From Ilex aquifolium (lineage: Eukaryota; Streptophyta; Magnoliopsida; Aquifoliales; Aquifoliaceae), in NCBI GenBank assembly GCA_951799425.1, contig OX637396.1, positions 38,184,701 through 38,248,700 of the forward strand: DNA of 64,000 nucleotides, read 5' to 3'. Every line of letters begins with the position of its first letter. Within the stretch, counting starts at the first letter, position 1. Shown here in pieces: positions 58,466 through 64,000 of this stretch. The translations under genes and the position numbers were made by a program. Under the pieces are notes generated by a model that was given only the letters and a program-made list of their open reading frames with translations, had not been told where the DNA came from and searched no databases.

Positions 58466-61289
58466 GGGTTCTTATTGTGATTCAAATGGCGATGCTTCTT
58501 CATTTGTGGCAATATGCAGACATCAGGTGTACAAGCTACACAGTCTTCTTTTGTTTACTCCTGTTCTGGTTATCTTCCATATTCTCAGTGTACTCGACTA
58601 ATTTAAAAGTTTTTGTATAAGGGAGAAGGTATACATTTCGTTTTAAACATTTGGTGGGTTGGTTTTATATTTGCTTAGTACAATTTAAAGCTACTTAAAG
58701 ACTAATTATCTGTTTGGGCATTTCTATTTGTATAAACTGTTTGCTCAGTGCCTAAGGGAACATTTTCTGCTTATACTGGCTTGAGAAGAATGCTGCATGG
58801 AATTTTCTTCATCCTCTGAGTGTCTTTGGTTGAATTTTCTAAAGGTCCCTTGAATTCAAATTAGCTTCTAGGAACCATGCATGAAATAAATGCCTTGACC
58901 CATTTTTCCAGCCCCTTTTCCCTCTGGAGAAAAACCTGGTTTAGGAAACATACCCTGATCATTTTTTGAGAGTAATCCATTGGTATGCTAGTAAACTGGT
59001 TAGTGATTAGAACAAACTGGCAGTGGTAGGGAGGATTTGCTCAGCATAGTGCAAACTAGTAGATTGAGCTAATAAGTAATATACAGTGGTAAGTACTCTA
59101 GGTTAATGGACAATTATAGTGTCAAGATCATAGAAAAGACCTGGCTAAGACGCCGTGAAATTCAAATTGGAGTAGCAATTACATTGGTAAGATTTTTGGG
59201 GCTGCTTACTTTATCATCTGGTTGAGAATTCTTGATCCCATTAGTTTTAAGAGATTACAAACATACATCTGGGCCGTTTATTGGGTGCAGCAGCATTGAA
59301 ATGGTTGTGAAAAATAGATTTCAACAGAACGGAGAAGAGAAAATCACTCTATGGTTTTTTGTCAGGAAAGACAGCCATTAAGTGTTCTGCAAATCCTTCC
59401 TTAACTGACATTATCTTGTAGTGATGCCTTGTGTGTTGAATGTTTTGGATTAGAAACCTTCTACAAGTTCAAGGGAGTTGTTGACAACTCTATCCTGAAA
59501 ACTTTTAGGGCATGAAAGTATCTGATGATGTTAGTCATTATGCCTGTTTGGTCTTGTCCCGCATCAATAAAATAACACATCCAAGCTAGCATAGTAGTCT
59601 CGTGGGCCTCTCAATTATTGCCAATTGTTTTTTGTGTTTTAACACTGGATCAGATTTGGGCTTGGGGAGGGTTTGGGAAAAACTCAATTTGATCATGGAT
59701 TCTCCCATTGTTCGTGCCACCCCTATCTCTCCATGTGTGAGTGGGGGTTGCACGCATGGTAGAGTTTTGTAGCTTTTCCTACATCAACAACATTACACTT
59801 TCTAACCAAGGAGATGAACCTTGGGACCTCCCCAGTCTCCACCCGCCATCAACTCGTTTTGAGTTGGATGCTTAAACCCATTTGCACGTGCAGGAGACTG
59901 TTATAGCTGCTATATCAATAAAATAACACCTAAACTAATACATAAACCTTGTGAGCCTCTCTGCTTATTATCAATTGGTTTCGAGCTAGATTCTTTAACA
60001 ATAGTGAAACACGTGATAGATCAACAGGGATGACCACCCATGGCTAGAATTGTGAGGAGATAATATTTTGCTATATGTTGGTACATAGTGAAGGCTATTC
60101 TTCTACTTTGCAACTGAAAGCAACTAAAATATACTTGGTGATCAATGGCGATAATATAATGTCTACACATAGTTATAAACAACTTCTGCTCATAAAATAT
60201 TATCTGGACAATTGGTTGCACGGAATTATGATTTGTGTTTATGTGGAAATATAATCCACACTAAATCGCAAGACAGCGTAGAACTTACCAAAAGTGTGTT
60301 ATAAAACTTCTTATTATGTGTATCTTTTAGAAAAGGTAAGGTATTAAATGTTTCCTTCAAAAATGAAGTTTGGAATCTGAAGCACATAATTGTTCCGTAT
60401 CCAAATTACTTCCAAATCTAATATAAATTGTGTTGTCATCCATTATCATGATAGAAATAATGAAAGAGTTGAATGAAAAGTATGAGTTGTCAGTGTCTTT
60501 ATTGACTCGCTTTGAAAAATAGTAGGAAAAAAGTTCTACATTGTAATTATGTTTTTTCCAAATACAGATAGGAGCATATGATTCTTTTATGCTTTTCTTT
60601 TATGACAATTGAATTTAGTTCTATTATGGGAAAATTGAAGAGCGTGAACATCAATTTACAGATTGCATGTTAAACTTTGTTAGGACTCATTCAAGTTGAA
60701 CCTTCGCAAAACTAGACTCTCACCCTGGGTGATAAATATGATACCCCTTTGACCTAATACTCGGGTACTTCTATACTTTTGGTTCTGCTAAGCAATCCTA
60801 TGACTCATGATGGATGATGTTAAGGGGAAGTTAACCTATGTTGGACTTTTAACTTCTGTATGGATTGATTCAATTCTGCAAAAAAAGTTAAGACATTTAA
60901 CTTGGCGTCACAAAAAGTTAAGACATTTAACTTGGCATCAGTTTCTCCTAGAGTTGATAACAAAAGAAACCAATCCCAACTTAATCAGTCATGCATTGCC
61001 GCATCGTTGGCTCCACTGGCTAAAACTCCCGTAGGTGGAGAAATTAGAATTAAAGTAATGAAGCACCTTATATAACATGTCTTCAAAACTTGCACATGTG
61101 TTGTTATGCTTCCATATCAAGCTATAGTTAGGCGTTACACGGATCACCAATCTCTAGTTGCACATTGATGCTACCAGACAATGACAGGTAGGCTTGAATG
61201 AAGCGTTAAAACAGTAAGTTTCAGGTTTGAATGAAGCCTTATGCATGGTTGAATTCATTGACAACCAATACTCTAATATAATTAATGAG
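58466..61289. other. Intergenic, no gene recognised
   Basis: Two related segments near 59560-59640 and 59905-59985 (atcaataaaataacac.. then cttgtgagcctctc..attgccaattg) are a dispersed plant repeat. A 32-bp tandem duplication, aaaaagttaagacatttaac plus ttggc(g/a)tc, lies near 60881-60948. Short ORFs have no domains. Confidence 0.45.
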
Positions 61290-62560
61290 CTGTTATTGCT
61301 ACAATCTGCATTGTAGATACCATGGCACAATTGTGTTTTACAGATCAGCAATAGTAGCCAAAAATGGAAATTAAATTCAAGGTTGCAGAGGAAACAAACC
61401 TTTCATTAAATGAAACAACTCAACAATTTAACTCTCTTTTTTGTCACTCTGTTATCTATGTGCTGACTTATTTACTCCCCATTCTCCAAACACAACTCTC
61501 TCTCTCTCTCTCTAGATTTTACCTCTAATTTCTCTTTCTCTTCTGTCTCCAGGAGAGCAAAGCATTGGTCTAGAACCCATATTAAGATCTATTTGAATTT
61601 CAATCAACTGGTGAGTTTCTTTATGTCATGTTCAAGTTTCATTGAGTTTGTTTCTCTCTTTCTATCCTTTTGGATTTATCTCAATGCTAATAAATAATGA
61701 GCCCTCATTACCAGTCTGCATTAGAGACCGTGTCGCAATTATGTCGTACAGATCACTGATATTAACCGATATGGAAATTGAGTTATGAGTTTGTCAGGGA
61801 ACAAAAACCTTTCAAGATGCAGTAAATGAAACAACTCAACAATTTAACTCTCTTCGTCATCACCAGGGTATTTATTTTCTCATTTCTTCACTTCTCACTC
61901 TCCTAACATAACTCTTCCTTTCTCTCTAGATTTTGTCTCTAATTTCTCTTTTCGTCTGTCTCCAGGAGAGCCCAGCATTGATCTAGGACCAATGTCAAAA
62001 TCCATTTGAATTCAATCTACTTGTGAGTTTCTCTATGTTATGTTCAAGCTTGGCAAATAGACATCCACAAGAATTTGCTTATCAACTCCCCGCTAAGAAT
62101 CGGTACTGAATGAAAATCCCTCTTGTAATTATTGAGTTTCCTTCTCTCTTTCAGTCCTTTTGGATTTATTTCAACGCTAATATATAATGAACTCTCATAT
62201 CAAAAACTGTGTTAGATGCCGTGCCAACACTATGTTGTTCAGATCGGCAAGAATGACCGAAAATGGAAATTGACTTCAAGATAGGTGAGGTACAAAACCT
62301 TCTAACCTGCGTTAAATGAAACAACTAAACAATTTAACTCTTCATCACTCTGGCATTTATGTTCTCATTTTTTAATCCCCATTCTCCAAACACAACTCTC
62401 CCTTTCTCTCTAGATTTTCTCTCTAATTTCTCTTTTCTTCTGTCTCCAGGAGAGCACAGCATTGGTCTAGAACTGATATCAGACTCTATTTGAATTTCAA
62501 TCACCTGGTCAGTTTCTCTAAGGTTATGTTCAAATTTGACTCAGTTTGTTAATCTCTTTC
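61290..62560 (+). promoter_or_regulatory. Three tandem copies of a promoter plus leader-exon unit before copy C
   Basis: Each unit contains in order: aatgaaacaactcaacaatt (near 61407, 61828 and 62316), ctccaaacacaactctc with a CT-rich run, tctagattttgtctctaatt, ctgtctccaggagagc, and a leader ending at a donor-like cctg/gtgagtttct or variant (third copy gtcagtttct). Periods are about 420 and 490 bp. The layout matches the leader exon of copy A at 37440-37630, suggesting alternative first exons or leftover promoters of deleted copies. Confidence 0.7.
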
Positions 62561-63480
62561 AGTCCTTTTGGATTTATGCATGTATAATTGTTATATCCTT
62601 ATGTGCTGCTGTATTTATGTCTGAACTTTCTTGCGATTTTTGAGTTTCTACATATCAGATGCACTTCTCTAGTTCAATTTATATATCTGATTCTGTCCAC
62701 TTACAGGTAGACATGTGTGCATATAGGTGCATATGCAGACAATAATCACAGTTTTATATGCCTAGTTGTATGTTTTTAACCCTTAATACTTGTGAACAAT
62801 ATCAGATCAACCTAAGGTGTAAAAATCTTTTAGTGTCTCTTGTTCACACTTACTTCTTGGCTTTCTTAAATATGGCTGTTAAATGATGGAATCAAAGGCC
62901 TCCAATCCTGTTGCAGGTCGTTATGACAGGTCCAAAAATTTGCTGTGTGACAGCCTTTGGTCCCTGTAAGAGCACTGTAATGGACAATAACAATCTTAGT
63001 GGCCCATACGACCTCAATTGGGTGTGAATTGAACCTGACCATGAGGTGAAAAATGATGGAAGATGAATATGAAGAGTTAATAGAACGTGGTTAACAATCT
63101 TTTAAGTAAATAGAATAATCAATAAGTTTTGGTATCACCACGACTGTTGCTATTATTTTAAACCATTAAAATGTATACAAGTAGATAGATAAACCTGCAC
63201 ACATCTAGCTTTTCTGTACATGAACATACAGAAAGATACACACGGACACAGACGGTTTACAGACAGAAACGACCGATTGGTACATCAGCTAGTTTATATC
63301 TGCTTATTTATATTTTTTCCTCCCATGCAGTGATGAATTACTCCGTAACAAAGTTGAATCCAATCCTTGATCTCTGTATGCTTATCTGTAAATAATTGCA
63401 TATGGGTCTGTGTCTATGAACGTGTTATTGATAGAGCTCTTACTTGTACTTATTATCTGTTGTTTCAACTTTAGTCATAT
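62561..63480. other. 5' intron region before copy C, no gene recognised
   Basis: Ordinary AT-rich sequence with acacatctag/gtacatg words. The position corresponds to the leader intron of copy A. Confidence 0.35.
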
Positions 63481-63506
63481 AAGTGATTAAGATAAATCCA
63501 AACACA

Positions 63507-63958
63507 TGAAGATCAAATGGAAGTCCATGCCAAAAAATAGTCAAAAACAAACTTATCGGACCCTCTGACTCTATTCTTGTTGTGAATCGAAAACAAAGCA
63601 ACAGTCTGGTTTTTGAAGGAATCCAACTCAAGAATCCATACCCACTAGGTGATCTTGTTGTCGACATGAATGGGAGGGACTTTTACATCGAATATCAATT
63701 TGAAAATGTCGTTAAGGTTGAAGATGTTCAAAAGCAGTTGGTTCTGAGGTCCTCTGGGGAAGTCGCCAGAAAGAAGATTTTGATGAATGGGTATGGGTTT
63801 GGTTCCATGAATGCTCTGAGTAATATTGTGACCGATTCATTTGCTTTTGACATTAGTGGCTCTGTAATTGATCATAGAATTTCACCAGAAGGCAAACAAG
63901 TATTCAAGGATGTAAGGAGTCTATGAAGTACTCAATAGGTTTGTGGAGAATATGATCT
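63507..63958 (+). pseudogene. MIP1-like copy C: broken N-terminal fragment at the window edge
   Basis: A start-like segment (MKIKWKSMPKNSQKQT, 63507) ends at TGA after about 20 codons. A second open stretch (63582-63926) carries the N-terminal family domain: LRSSGEVARKKILMNGYGFGSMNALSNIV aligns with copies A and B around NFGYPEEVAKRAILMSGHWF. A stop at 63924-63926 and a frame change then precede SMKYSIGLW, matching LVLYSLRVM of copy A. The 45-residue repeats are not reached before the window ends. Probably a pseudogene, but the rest lies outside the window. Confidence 0.65.
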
Positions 63959-64000
63959 GAGGGGGTTGGCCTGATTGGGCACAAATGTCATGCCACACGG

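Overview
This is a window of plant nuclear DNA, almost certainly from an eudicot. The evidence is AT-rich intergenic DNA, GT-AG introns, CT-rich 5' leaders, and plant-type genes (a SLY1 Sec1/Munc18 protein, a ZAT-type zinc finger with EAR motifs, a DTX45-type MATE transporter, DA1-type LIM peptidase pieces, MIP1-type RING ligases). Many plant mobile elements (hAT, Mutator-like, RTE LINE, tRNA-type SINE, small LTR elements, MITEs) are also present. The species cannot be named from the sequence.

Layout. 1-7.3 kb: repeat-rich, with the end of a TIR element, several MITEs, a SINE with clean target duplications, and two candidate exons of a membrane protein. 7.3-9.0 kb: an LTR-retrotransposon remnant (tRNA-Met primer site) interrupted by a 5'-truncated LINE with RNase H domain, poly(A) and target duplication. 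9.5-12.6 kb, minus: a DA1-like LIM/peptidase relic whose HEMMH active site reads HKMMH. 13.5-20.1 kb, minus: a DTX45-like MATE gene that has lost its core and C-terminal exons and carries a 1.8-kb hAT element and a 0.6-kb Mutator-like element in its introns. 21.7-23.7 kb, minus: an intact SLY1 gene, head-to-head with an unknown three-coding-exon gene (24.3-29.7 kb, plus), followed by an intact ZAT2/ZAT3-like repressor (30.8-31.9 kb, plus). 31.9-37.3 kb: repeats, including a long inverted-repeat element with a second TIR element inside one arm.

37.4-64 kb is a local cluster of MND1-interacting-protein-1 (MIP1)-like genes. Copy A (about 40.2-42.7 kb) keeps the family's N-terminal domain and the apparent ancestral start, but loses the coiled coil and RING at a tandem-duplication junction. 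Copy B (about 42.7-56.9 kb) keeps the coiled coil and, across an 11.8-kb transposon-filled intron, the RING finger, but lacks the start codon seen in A. Copy C at the right edge is a broken N-terminal fragment preceded by three tandem copies of a promoter/5'-leader-exon unit. A and B contain a 45-residue repeat absent from family members I know: nine units in A, arranged as alternating types (a 90-residue higher-order repeat), and three in B. This cluster is the most unusual part of the window.

Functionally, SLY1 is ER-Golgi SNARE machinery, the zinc finger is a probable transcriptional repressor, and copy B is a probable E3 ubiquitin ligase. They do not form an operon-like unit. The only shared regulation suggested is the short divergent promoter between SLY1 and the unknown gene. 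All exon structures are read from splice-site and phase consistency, without transcript data.
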